Assembly: GCA_964019135.1 (NCBI GenBank)
Contig: OZ025265.1
Coordinates: 20,931,143-20,995,142 of the forward strand
Length of the DNA stretch: 64,000 nt
DNA from: Arenicola marina
Taxonomy: Eukaryota > Annelida > Polychaeta > Arenicolidae
Direction: 5' to 3'
Shown here: piece after piece, positions 45,760 to 57,548 of the stretch
Position numbering within the stretch: position 1 is the stretch's first letter
Layout: every line of letters starts with the position of its first letter
The notes under the pieces: generated by a model
Database searches by the model: none
What the model was told of the DNA's origin: nothing
Seen by the model: the letters and a program-made list of their open reading frames with translations, nothing else
Made by a program: the position numbers and the translations under genes

Positions 45760-47804
45760 AAAACCAGAATGCGGTTGCCTCATGAATAACTGTCAGTGTC
45801 ATGCGATCTAATGCGCTGCGCTAAGTTTTCCATGTCGTATGAGGTAATAATCATCATGGCAGAAATGCAAACAACGTTTCGTCTCATCGAACAGACCACA
45901 TGAATCATGGAGAGATAAATGTCTTATCTTTTACTATATTATTCATTTTATGGTTTGGAATGCTTGGACCAAAGCCAACAAAAAAATAGCTTCATACCAA
46001 CTCGATTATTCACGCACAAACAGCGCAGCCGGTCGGTCCCGAAAGCTCAAATGTTGACTACAATGAGTGCGCTTCACGCAACTGTAGCAAGGAACCAGCG
46101 TGATGCGCATTCGTTCTAAGAGCACTTGTTTTTTTGCGTGTACCCAGAGGGCCTTTAAACGGAAATTGACGGACAAATGGTAAGGCGCCCACTCTACAAT
46201 TCTAGTTGTATATCAGAGCTCAATCCAGTATTTATGTACACCAGTCGAGTGTTATAAGCGTCGATATTTTGATAATAGTACATAATCCTCTGACATAAGT
46301 CAATTGAATTCATTGATATTCCACGAAACAAACACAAAATGCATGGTTTTGAAAATCAGTTACCGGGTCGATGGCTGTCAATAAGTTGATATAGGCCCGA
46401 ATACTTTTGATCATAATCCTACTGAATGAATGTTTTCCAAACGCATACACTACTCTTCAGTTATAAATAGTGAATAAGTGAGATACGTGTAGCAAGGGGC
46501 GGGATGGGGCCTGTGTAAGGGAAGGGAGAAGAGGGAGGTGGATGGCTTACAGGCGAAGTTCGTAGCGTCATTTGTCTTCCACATTATGTCGATTAAATCA
46601 TTATCAAATCATCGTTCAAAATACCAAACAAAAAACGTCCAAGTATTGATTCATGGGATACACCAGGCACAAATCTGACGGCTTTTGGTCGAAAACAACT
46701 CGCTACTTGTGGCTATAGTGTTATCGATCCCATCATTCATGCAATTATTGAGTTATTTGTTGCTTTCCTGATGCCAAGAAAATATCACTATAACCCATCT
46801 GTCTGAAAGCGGCAAGTATATCCTATTATCAATGCATCGAAGAATTAATTGACTGCATAAGCTGGTTATTTAAAGCCATGTTATTCGACCCAATAGGGCG
46901 CTGTTGTTAAGCTGTATATTTGTCATAGTGACAGAAATGAAAGTTATCATACGATGATAAGTTATTTTATACGGTGTTCAGCCAAGGGTGCATCTAGGGG
47001 TGGGTTAACAAAAACTGTTGTAACCTGTTATCGCCGTATGCAGTATCGATCGCTTGATGCTATGTCTTCTCTACCTGTTATAATAAAATTTGTTTACCTT
47101 TTTATTAGTAGACTTCTACCGCGACATGTACATACAAGCGGTCGTCATAACCTGCGCGTTCTGCCTTTGCCAATATATCGGATTGGAATTATTTCAAAAT
47201 TCGAGGCTTTTAGGCCCATAATACAAAACAAAATATAACGCAAGCGTTTAACAATGTGCGCACAACAACAGCAAATTCATAACTTATTACGAAAATTCAT
47301 GTCTAATTTCATTTAACATTTCTGAGCGCGTTTTTCAACAGTGTATACAAACATGGCTGCACCTCACTGAGTAGTGGCATAATTTGAAGTCATCAGGTGC
47401 ATGAAATTTATATCAGTAGGGGGATTCCAAAATGTTTGATCTATATATAACCTTCTAATATAGTTCCCTAGCGAGTAACTCCCTACGGGGCGACACCAGC
47501 GCCCTCTGGCGTAGTAGTTTGCCTTTTGTCTTTTCCCCCTTTCGCTAGATGTCACTTCATCTGAAACGCCCTGGTTGGTTATTCTCGTTCGGAGCTGTTC
47601 CGGCGTATACATTTAAGTGGTAATGGCCGTCCTGTCTCTTTCTGACAAATTCTGCACCAGAGCCAGGCGAAAACTTCAGCCACCCAACATCCCCAGCCGG
47701 CTCTCTGATCGTTTTTGATGTTGCCAATGACAATCCCAACCCAATCACTAATTTTAAAGGTTGAATTTAAAAGATGTGTCACAAACATTTTGCCCCATGT
47801 AAAA
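45760..47804. other. Intergenic stretch, copy B
   Basis: Equivalent of about 5947-7959. No gene is recognised. Mismatches to copy A are frequent here. It has a copy-specific insertion of about 33 bp at about 47326-47358. Confidence 0.5.
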
Positions 47805-47910
47805 CCAGACCACTTTGAAATGATTACATATCGATTGGTAATTTTAATACATTCGGCGCTTTCAATTTAGCGAGTATAAAAATTTGTGCAAGAACCACCT
47901 GGTACTTGAA
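47805..47910 (+). promoter_or_regulatory. TATA-containing upstream module, pseudogene 2B
   Basis: Same module as 7960-8065, with TATAAAAA at 47875-47882 and the exon 1 start codon at 47980. In this copy the promoter and first exon are still joined. Confidence 0.5.
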
Positions 47911-48619
47911 TAGAATGTGAGCGATGGGACATATATATATGGCTTCATTGTAACTAGCTTCCCACACGACGTATCCGCCATGAGGGGGAAAGTTAGCCGG
48001 ATAGCGTTGTTGACCTTAACGGCTTGTCTGCTGATAACTGGTTCGCTATATCATTTAAGTTCACAGGATGCGGAACAGGGCTATGCCATGGGAAATATTA
48101 GGACTGGTTTCTCGCTGGTAAGAGTTTTTATGTCTTAGGCAAGCGACGGAGCGTGGCGAGTTGGTAAAATATATATATATATAAAATATTTTTTGCTTTG
48201 AATTCGTCGGCCTTGTCGCCTATTTTATTTAAGCTGCATGGAAGCGCCGTTCAAGATTAAGAAAATCTCACATAGAGTAGATATTCAAGATACCTCTAGA
48301 GTATGTTTTTCATCTAAGGTTCAATCGAAGTAATTCAATATAAATTGGCCTGAGGCAAAACTTAGTAGCTCCAGGAGGGAGGATGGATACCCATCAGGTC
48401 GTATTTTGTAGGTATAAGTGCGCTCATTGAACCTTTATCACATACCCTATTAGCGAAGGATTCCTGATAAGGAGTATCCATCGCACGATCTAATAACTAA
48501 TTATTCTTGCTCTCAACTGGCTCCCTTCATTGCTTGGCTTCAGCTGGCCAGGCACATTTTGAAAGATTGAGGTTTTTATGCATATTTATTCGGATAAAAG
48601 GAGACCAGTGAACTCTTGG

Positions 48620-48700
48620 GACGATAAGGTGCAAGCATGGCACACGGGGTTTAAACCCGCAACCCACTGTCGCTAGGTCCTGACCACGGCGGAAATATCG
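48620..48700 (-). mobile_element. tRNA-derived SINE-like fragment, copy B
   Basis: Copy B equivalent of 8240-8340 with the same B-box-like GGTTTAAACCCGC on the plus strand. Confidence 0.4.
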
Positions 48701-49252
48701 ACGAAATGGCGTGAACTAACTATGCAGCAACAATCCTTGCGTGCAATGAACACCTTTTCAACGATTTAAATTTAAGTTTTTTCGCAAGCTATAAGTTAAT
48801 CAGCTTTGGTAACAACTTTGTTATAAAATATCACGTTGAAAATGTCAAACCATTTATTATTAATTCAACGCATTGAGCATCCACTGCTTAATTCGTTTCT
48901 CACTGTGCAGATACCCAAGTTAGTTCAAATTTAGTAACTATTGACATAGTTACGAAAATATGAGCCATTTATTTTTGGCAACTAGCCCAAATAGCTTATA
49001 TGTTATTTTCCATGGGCAAGACAAATCAACGCTATTGAGTAGCGTATTGATGTACGAATGACTGGCATTTAATCTTTACCTGTACCTGTTTGTAGTGAGG
49101 TCACCATGATTAGTTTTCGTTATTGAAGATTGAGTGTAACAAAGAAATGACACTGGCCCATGTGTGAAGTTTCATACGCAGCTATGAGCGATTAATAGGT
49201 TTTCAATTAATAAATGTTACGGCATAGCGTCTGTCATGAAGTTTATCACACC

Positions 49253-49370
49253 AGCTGATTTGAAATAATTAGATATCGATAGGTATGTCCAAGCTTCAAC
49301 GCTATCCGTTTAGCGAGTTAAAATATTTTTGAGAACAATCGCGTGTTATGCCTACATGAATAGAATGTAT
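49253..49370 (+). promoter_or_regulatory. Second upstream module of pseudogene 2B
   Basis: Equivalent of 8876-8990, with TATCGATA and TTTAGCGAGTTAAAATA retained. A 4-bp GTAT duplication seen in copy A is absent. Confidence 0.4.
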
Positions 49371-51148
49371 AGCGATAGGGAACGTCTGGCAGTATATATA
49401 TACATGCATATAAACCAGTTAGTGTGGTCCTGCAATTACTCTATATTATATATACCAACTGGTTAGTGTTGTGTCGCAACGTGCCGCTCGTGGCCGCTCC
49501 CGCGCGATTCTCGCAGACAATATCTAGTCGCCATGATTATTTTCAAGTAATATAATCTAAACTCACTCATTCGCAATGATTTAATTTTAGAATTGTTGAG
49601 GCGATATTGATAAAACGAGTGTTATACATGTCTTAGAGTTCATTTCTTAAGTCTAAAAGGACTAGGACACATGAATCTGAACAAAGCAGTACCAAATTAT
49701 AATCTTATGTATTTATTTAATTATTGTACTGCACAATAAGAAATATTTGCCACCACCCATATGAGGCGTTCAACATACAGGCTATGTCGTTACAGATGAA
49801 CCTTAACAAAAAAGTTAATTTCTATATCTCGTTTGTTTTGTATTGCTTTTCAGGAGACATCTGTGCCTCTGTCGTACCGCTCCCCTCCCCCCCCCCCCCC
49901 CCTCCCCAGTCCCGTGTCACGACAATCGGTAAGACGATGAACGTCAGCACAACGCTACTGCGCAGACTCGGGATACCGCAGACGAGGTTCAAGACTCTGA
50001 CGTCACAGAACGTCCGAGACCACGTGTTTGTGACCGCCGCCAGCAGTAACCACTTCAGCGAGAGTCGGGACAGCGTGGCCGGGATTCAGCAGTTCTTTCC
50101 GGGGTGGAAAACACTGTACTTTGACATTGGGCTCACAGGAGAACATCGCAACGAAGTTAAGATTTCATCATCGATTGGCACATTCTCGAAAGTTAATGAT
50201 CGAATTATCAACTTAAATACATTTTGGGTCGGAATGTGATGGTAATTTACTCCAAAGCAGCATGAAACGGTGCAACAACATACACACTTTGGCTTCGTAC
50301 CCTTATATTTGACTTTTTCAGATAAAAGGCTAGTGCGACGTTGAGTTGCGTGCGTTCGCCTTCGAGGACTTCCCACCGCACGTCAGCAATCGATACAAAT
50401 ACGCCTTCAAATCATTATTAAGGTAATTAAGTAAGGGACAAATAACAAGATTTGTCTAGATATGATACAATTTGTCTTGCTATATTGAGAATTCGCCAGC
50501 TTTAAATCAGGCTTAAATATATTATGTTCTTTTAACACTTTAACAGAGTGTGACGGTGGAGTTTGACGGCATATTCTGGGATCATGCTTCAATTCGCATA
50601 AAGCACAGAGACTGGGTAACCGTCTACGGGCACGTTATGGATACCAATAGATTTTACATGGCGAGAAATACGTGGATCCCTCTCTTTGCTGTCACACATC
50701 CGGGCATATATAAGTATCTACTCACGGACCTCGAATATCAGAAAGGATATGCGGGCGCTGGTGCCGCGGGGGCTCTGATTCTGCACAACACAAAGACAAC
50801 TTATTGGAATATCTTGCATTGGTGGTTCTTGTGCGGTCTTGACCCAGCCTGCATTCCGCCTACTGAGCAGCGCTTATGCGTAGATTGGGGGAAGTGTGTT
50901 GAAGCAGACTTTGGCGCCACGTGCCGGGCTGGTTGTCATCGCTACGACCAATTAACATTGTGGTGTCATGCGGGATCAAGGGCACGTGTACTTACAACCG
51001 GGCGGGGAGAACTCGCCGATCATTGTAGAGAGGAGACCAACATATTAGTACACGCTTCGACATTGCACATTAGACACCCTAAAATAACATAATAACCTGC
51101 TTTTTGCATACTGGATACTTGGTCTTCACCAATTATATATTTTGGTTC

Positions 51149-51154
51149 AATAAA
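51149..51154 (+). terminator. Polyadenylation signal AATAAA of pseudogene 2B
   Basis: Same position relative to the last exon as 10757-10762. Confidence 0.55.
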
Positions 51155-51951
51155 GTGCTGATGCTTTATATTATATATGTTGTGCTCATTCTTATTGATC
51201 GATTCGTTGGTTATTCCGTATTACTACGCCGAATAAGCATTTTCGAATTCACCGCTATGTTATCACTAAATCTGTATCACTAAACTATCACAAAATCTTA
51301 CTTGAACCACGTAGTAATCGTGGTAGAACTATATGGTATTGCTCACATGTTTATATGATTTCCCGATTTAGTATTAATTATTACGTAGGTTTTAATTCGT
51401 AATAATGCGAGCATTATCCAGTGCATCCAAGCGAACTTTAAATTTCGTAATTGCCAGCATGAAATAATTGATATTACGATCGAGAGCATATTTACATATA
51501 TATCTACATGCTATCGGGGTTGAATTTACAGACAAGTTACGCTCGCTCAACCTGAAATCATAAAATTTCTAGAAATACGGCTAGTTACAATACTTATAAT
51601 TAAGTAACATTTTGAAAGATGAAAAAGTGCAAAACATCTGACATCACAAAAGCACCTACACATTGTTTATTCGATTTCAATTGTGAAACCTGTCTGTCTG
51701 CATTAAATTGTGCCAGAATTAGAAAAGTATTGTCGCGTTTCAGGTGTTCCGCCCATTATAATTAGCAATTATTACCAAATAGCAATTATTAGCAATTAGC
51801 ACTCGAAGACGAATACCATGCCTTGTTGTGTTGCCCGCGCTATAGAGATACCAGGTAACTATACATAGAAAGCATATTTTGGAACCAACCAACCCTTGAA
51901 AACTTTCCCATATTAATGACTTGCACCAATACTAGAACTCAAAGGAATTTG

Positions 51952-52127
51952 GCGATGTATATTTACACTATTGAGAAAGGAGGGATATTTTTTATCAATA
52001 CTTGATAATTTATTGTGTACGCCCAACATTCGTTCTTTCATTTTGTATTTCGTTTTCATTGATTCCTTGTATTATGTACTTTGGGCCCGATGGCCTGTGA
52101 AATAGAAATAAAATCAATGAACAGAAG
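51952..52127 (+). mobile_element. LINE 3'-end fragment, copy B
   Basis: Equivalent of 11560-11735, with TTTGGGCCCGATGGCCTGTG and AAATAAAATC. Confidence 0.4.
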
Positions 52128-53461
52128 AAAACATTTCAAGAAGTGTTGCGATGCTAATTCATAGGCGTAGAAAGACTGTTGCGATTTGAGAGGGGGGGGG
52201 GGTGGGCACAACCAATACGTAATTGACCGAACACTTTTCGTTCAGTCATTTTCTGCTCAACAAACGCTATGTATGTACCCCGTCAAATTAACACTGGTTT
52301 GCTTGTAGTCTACACGATAATTTGCACGCCTATTAGTATTATTACTATAAATCGAGTATCAAATGCTGGAAAAGTCTGTGATCGAATTTTCTTTTTATAC
52401 TCGTTGTGCTTAAAGGATTAAAATACCGTGTTCACTAAAGGCATTAACATTTTGTACCCTTTGCCAAATGTAAATAAATACTGTTTACAAAAATCTGCTC
52501 ATTCAGCTTAAACCGGTCAATCACGCAAGTTTTCGCATAATTCACAAGATAAAAATGTGTTTGAACTCAACCTATATTTTCGCATACCTGTTTTACATTT
52601 ACTCTTGATACCGCTGCAAAGACCATGGTAAATTGAACTTTCAGCTTATAGAAGTCTAAGTCATCACAATGAAGTTGAAGTCTTTAAATGACCGATAACG
52701 ACATCAGGACAGATTCCTGTGCCGGATCCAGAAATTTACAAAAGAGGCGGGGGCACCATTTAATTTGTGATTGGGGGAGGGGAGGGCGTGCTGGTTAGAT
52801 TGTGCAGAAAGAATAGTGACTGTGTCCCCTGTGCCCCCTTCTTCAGATCGCCGGTGGGGGGGGGGGGGGGGCTGTCCCTCGTTCTGCCACTGGATTCTAT
52901 AACAATCCCTATACTATAGTCATGTCTCGTTGCTTAAATCGACGTGCCAGTTTTTCCGTTCTTCTGTTTTCTGGTTTTCTGAAAGTATTGGTGAGATAAG
53001 TAGCCCTCGGCGCATATGTATCGATGATTTTCAGATCCAAATTCTCAGATCATTTGGCCCACCCTCTCCAGATCTATAATAGAGTAAGGTAGTCCTTCCA
53101 CCGTCAGAAAATCTAGGTCTAGAATAAATTAGTAGATATGAAACAAATGTCCAACTTCATATTGCCGAGTCGAGATTAGGACTTACTGACTTTATCTGCT
53201 GTTTTTCGTGGCCGTTTTACAATCCCAAACTTGAGCAGCGTGGAATTTAACGCTTCTCTTCTGGCTTCATATTGTGTGCTTTTCACGCTTAACGTAACAC
53301 CACACTGCACGCGAGTTGCTCAGCAATGGCAATGCCGCATTGATCAGATGATTCGTGGTTCTATATAAGATGCACCCATACAAAGATCTCTGAAATTTAT
53401 CGTGAGGCTTTACCACGATAATAGTAGGAAAAACATTATCATGTCTTAGGTTGGAAAGCAG

Positions 53462-53578
53462 CATGAGAATTATTGGCAGGGGGGGGGGGGGGGCACAAAG
53501 ATACCCGTGCCCCCCACCCCAATATTTTGATCGGAGGGGTCACATGCCCCCTCCCCCCCCCTGCCAATAATTCTCATG
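53462..53578. repeat. Palindromic MITE-like element, copy B
   Basis: Arms CATGAGAATTATTGGCAGGG and CCCTGCCAATAATTCTCATG are a perfect inverted pair here, whereas copy A has one mismatch. The G run is longer and the C run is interrupted by a T. Confidence 0.7.
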
Positions 53579-53669
53579 GTCTGTGATTGATATTACGATT
53601 AATTAAATTGCATTTAATAATCGACAAATACCTCAGTTGTGTAACATTAATTAATTTCGTCGGATTCTT

Positions 53670-53982
53670 ATGCCAGTAATTAATTCTTTCAGAAAATTCT
53701 GTAGTTATTGTTTGAATCGCGAAAAGGAAGTTGTGGAAGAATGTCATTTCATAATGGTGTGTCCTCTTTATGATAACATAAGAACTCGGTCTTTGAATTT
53801 GTCAAGCTGTCCAGCGGAACACAAAACCGTCGTAAGCAGTGTCGCTGCTTATGTTTACACCGCAATGAATGTACATTCCACCAGTATTTGAAGAGCGTTT
53901 TGTTTTCCAATCGAAATGTTTTCGTTATTTTTACTTTACTATGGGCCCAAGGCCTGAAGTAATAAAGCTATGAATTACATGT
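53670..53982 (+). mobile_element. 5'-truncated LINE end, copy B
   Basis: Equivalent of 13281-13590. The 73-codon frame is still open (CSYCLNREKEVVEECHFIMV, CPLYDNIR) with about five amino-acid changes. Confidence 0.6.
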
Positions 53983-54460
53983 ATCTAATAATTCTCAACA
54001 GATCAACCCGTCTGGGGTCATCTATTTGGCAAATATAGGCCAATGAATAATCCATTGAGATCCCCTACGCGTATATACGTAGATACCTCGTCATAACCAG
54101 AAACTCCAAGAACCGGCATGTCATCAATAGGACGGCTTAATGCACTTTTCTTCTTCAAATACATTTTGTTAAATGGATCATTGCTATGCAATTCCTACAT
54201 GTTATGTGTTACTCTGGCATCGTATATATATACACAGATACCTGTGACTGTGATTAAACTGTGACCGACGTACGTTGCCTCCATGACTCGTTGTCTGGTC
54301 TTGGTTAATGCTCATTAGTCTCCTAGTTTGACGTGTCCAGCGCAGGTTCCAGTACCAGCTCAGGCGGGCGTAGATCGCGAAGAAACCATTTGTAAAAACA
54401 TTGGGATCCGGCCTCTTCATCCGAGATGGTTGAGTTGGTAACCCTGTTATTGGAATAAGT

Positions 54461-54498
54461 CTTCTTCTTCTTCTTCTTTCTTAGGAGGGGGGGGGGGG
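54461..54498. repeat. CTT microsatellite next to a poly-G run, copy B
   Basis: Shorter CTT array and longer G run than at 14066-14108. Confidence 0.8.
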
Positions 54499-55601
54499 GC
54501 CCAAGGGGTGATTTTGCATGTCTCTAGTTGCTGCTTCCTTGTTGCAATGCCACAAGAAAAAAAGATTGTCACGTATAGCTTGAGAAAAAAAAACGAAAAT
54601 CGGTGTGATAGGTGCAAATTGAACATGTTAGTACCGACTGCGACTATGTACATGCAATATCGTCACCGCGCCGCCAGGCATTTGGCGTATCGAGGCTTTA
54701 TAATAGGATCGACCATGTTAAAGTGCGATTATTTTCTACCGTCCGAACTACTGGTTCGATTTCGATGCTATTTGGCAAACATGATGTTACTAATTAACTT
54801 GGGCCCACAGTCAACCGCCTGCATTCACTTTTGGCAATGTCAAACGTTGATCAGCCAACTCGAAATCTATAAATGTGAGGCAAAATATAATATTACGATA
54901 ATACGATAATGTGCTTCCGCCTCTCTCTAAGAAACAGTTAGTTACTAACTGTGAATCTCTAAACCCAATATTAACGTAGTTACGCGGGAAAACATGGTCT
55001 GTGACCTTGACTTTGCTGTGATCTTTACCTTGATCAATATAGTACTTCGCGCCCAAATGCTAATGTCATGTCTCAAGGTGTCGTTTGTCAGCCTTGTCCC
55101 CTTCATCGAGAAATTGAGGGTGCTATTTCCCGCCAAAATCCTCTCATCCAAAGGGTTCAATGTTAAAGAATTTTTGTAGAAAAACTATGCGGGCGATTTG
55201 CAAATTAAAACACTGGCTTTGGCTTTGTGGTAGAACCCTCTCAAACCCAGCCATGTACTGAGTACTTCGCCCCTCCCCCGCTCGTCGGCTCCCCGATAGG
55301 TCACGCTTGTCAACAACATATGGACAGCATTCTAGTTTGCTATGGCAATTCCTGAACAAAATAGGGAGCGCAAGCGAGCTCTTAAGGTAACATGCATGTA
55401 TATGTAGCAAAATCCAAGTTTATTTCAAGCATAGGCTTAACACTCGAAATATGTTATGTCAAGTCTTTAATAATTAAATTATCTGTCCTAAAAAGGTAAC
55501 GAATAAATTACTCAAACGCTAACACTTCATCTACACTTTACATTACAATGCATTGATGAGTTTATCGATCCGAGCCGCGCAAAAGAGTAGTTGTCACTCT
55601 C

Positions 55602-55615
55602 CCAGCAGAGGGCGC
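55602..55615 (+). promoter_or_regulatory. CTCF-type consensus match, copy B
   Basis: CCAGCAGAGGGCGC is conserved although the next base differs from copy A. Confidence 0.35.
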
Positions 55616-57038
55616 ACGGACTGTGTTCCACGAGACAACAAGCCGGATCTGAGACTGATTGTTTTGGTATTCACTGACTGGTTCTCGTCCACAGTGGCTT
55701 CCCGTAAAGGGAACGTCACCTACGGGCGTCTTAAACTATAAGCGTCTCCGCTTAAAAACATGGCTGGTCGTCTGCTGGCCTTCTCAATTATAAATAGACT
55801 GACTGGAACCTTGCAAGAAATTAGTTTCATTTATACAACCTTTTCGTGCAGGTTTTGTCGAATTTATGTGACAAAAGTCATCAATGCAAATGTAAGTGAG
55901 GTCACCATCATTGCTACCTATACATATACAATCAAACACATTAACAAAAGTCAAAGAATGATATTTGATAAAAGAAACTTATAAACCCAGTATTCAATTT
56001 TTCACACATATTTTTCTTATATCTACAATAAATTACTTTTGACTTAAGATCAACTTTTTTTAGCATGTCAGTATCAGTATTTTTTAGCATCAGTAGCTTA
56101 ATTTAGAGTTGATTTTAATATCTTAGGCTTAGTCCACAGTAGGGTAATAATAAATTGTACATATTATATATTAAGCATGCACATGTAACGGTATATATAT
56201 CAAATCCATGGCTAGGCCTATATATACCTAATAACTGCATGTCATTTATTCACTTGTTGTCTGTTATGTTAGTTTAATTTTATAAGAGAGATTAACATTG
56301 ATTGCCCAAAAAGATCCACAGAGTAAAACTGCTCAAGTGTTACTGGTAGGTTAAAGTTGTTATTGTCCATTTCCGTTCTCTGCCCGCATTTGAGAAATAC
56401 TAATGAAAATTGCATCTATATAAATATAAATGGCAGTTAATAGCTGGTGATCCTTTATAGGTTGCTTCATGATTTTTACAGACCGAGTAGCTGTCACATC
56501 CAGCTCAGCCAATCCATGCAGGATTTTATTTGTTATTCCTCAATTTCATTGGCTTCCAGCATATCATTCATGTTGTATAGTTGCTAGTTACACACAGGGT
56601 TTAATATTCTTTTGGTCTGAGATTGTAAGAATGTGGCTATATTGTTAATTTTGTTATGGACTAATACATCAAAATCAATATCCTATTATATATCCTATTA
56701 TAGGTATTATATAAACTTGTCTTACCATGTAGGCTCAAATGGCATAATGTGCCCCTTTGATATTGAATGCAATCATTTCAGGGTTTATACATTTGGTTTC
56801 ACGTTGTATCAAAATTGAACATCATGGTCAAAATGATATAGTATGTCAGTATGTAGTTTTGCCACATTCAGTAATTTTGCCCATATTTTTGTCTGCTACT
56901 AGCTGCAGTCATCCGTGTCATCTGGTTATTGCGACAACTTAAGTTACTCCCCTTCCATCATTATACCTTTTATTTTACTATGTTGTAAAATAAAGACAAA
57001 GAGAGATGTGAACCTATGTAGCTATGCAGTAGTTGATT

Positions 57039-57434
57039 TAAAAATGCAAAATCCCTTGGTAACAAATGGACTAATGAGCCAATTAAAACATTAGGCAACT
57101 ACATATCGTACGACAATGCAGCTAGCTATGACAAACATGTAAAAAGTAAGATAAAAGACATGAAAAATATTAATCAACTTATGGCGAACCTGCAACCTCA
57201 CTGTATTAGGTAAAATACAAATTATGAAAACCTACCTAATATCTAAATTACAGTTTATGTTTTCTGTGCAGTTTTTGGATAAAGACACAATAAAAAAAAT
57301 TAAAAAAATTATACTCAAAATTCATATGGAATGGTAAAAATGAAAAAATAAAGAGAGACACCCGTGTAGACACTAATATAAATGGAGGATTAAATGCCCC
57401 ACATCTAGAAAAACACTGAGAAATACCATGCCCA
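57039..57434 (+). mobile_element. Decayed L1/Tx1-type LINE fragment, copy B
   Basis: Equivalent of 16640-17035 with the same KPIKTLGNYISYDNAASYDK words and further decay (TAAAAAAATTAAAAAAATTA). Confidence 0.55.
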
Positions 57435-57548
57435 TCCTTCTATACCCTCCCCCCCCCCCCCAACATAGGGCCCATGCATTAATGCCGCTCTAAAGACCGA
57501 ATCACGGGACAGCCTCGTCAGCTTACGTTATCCCTTATTGTCGTTAAG

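Larger units (their letters stand above)
47980..51092 (+). pseudogene. Pseudogene 2B: DUF1647-type paralog with exon 1 kept, several lesions
   Basis: Exon equivalents are 47980-48117, 49854-50155, 50322-50422 and 50547-51092. Exon 1 (138 bp, donor CTG|GTAAGA) encodes a signal anchor like gene 1; the inner donor is destroyed (TTAAGT). Exon 2 is 302 bp instead of 282, because a C run after the SYR codons has grown; the upstream and downstream frames no longer agree. The conserved Cys of SRDCVAGI is Ser. Exon 3 has TGG to TAG at the fourth codon, plus the same 4-bp deletion as copy A. The last exon carries the same deletions after CHRYDQ as copy A. It cannot encode a full family protein. Confidence 0.85.
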
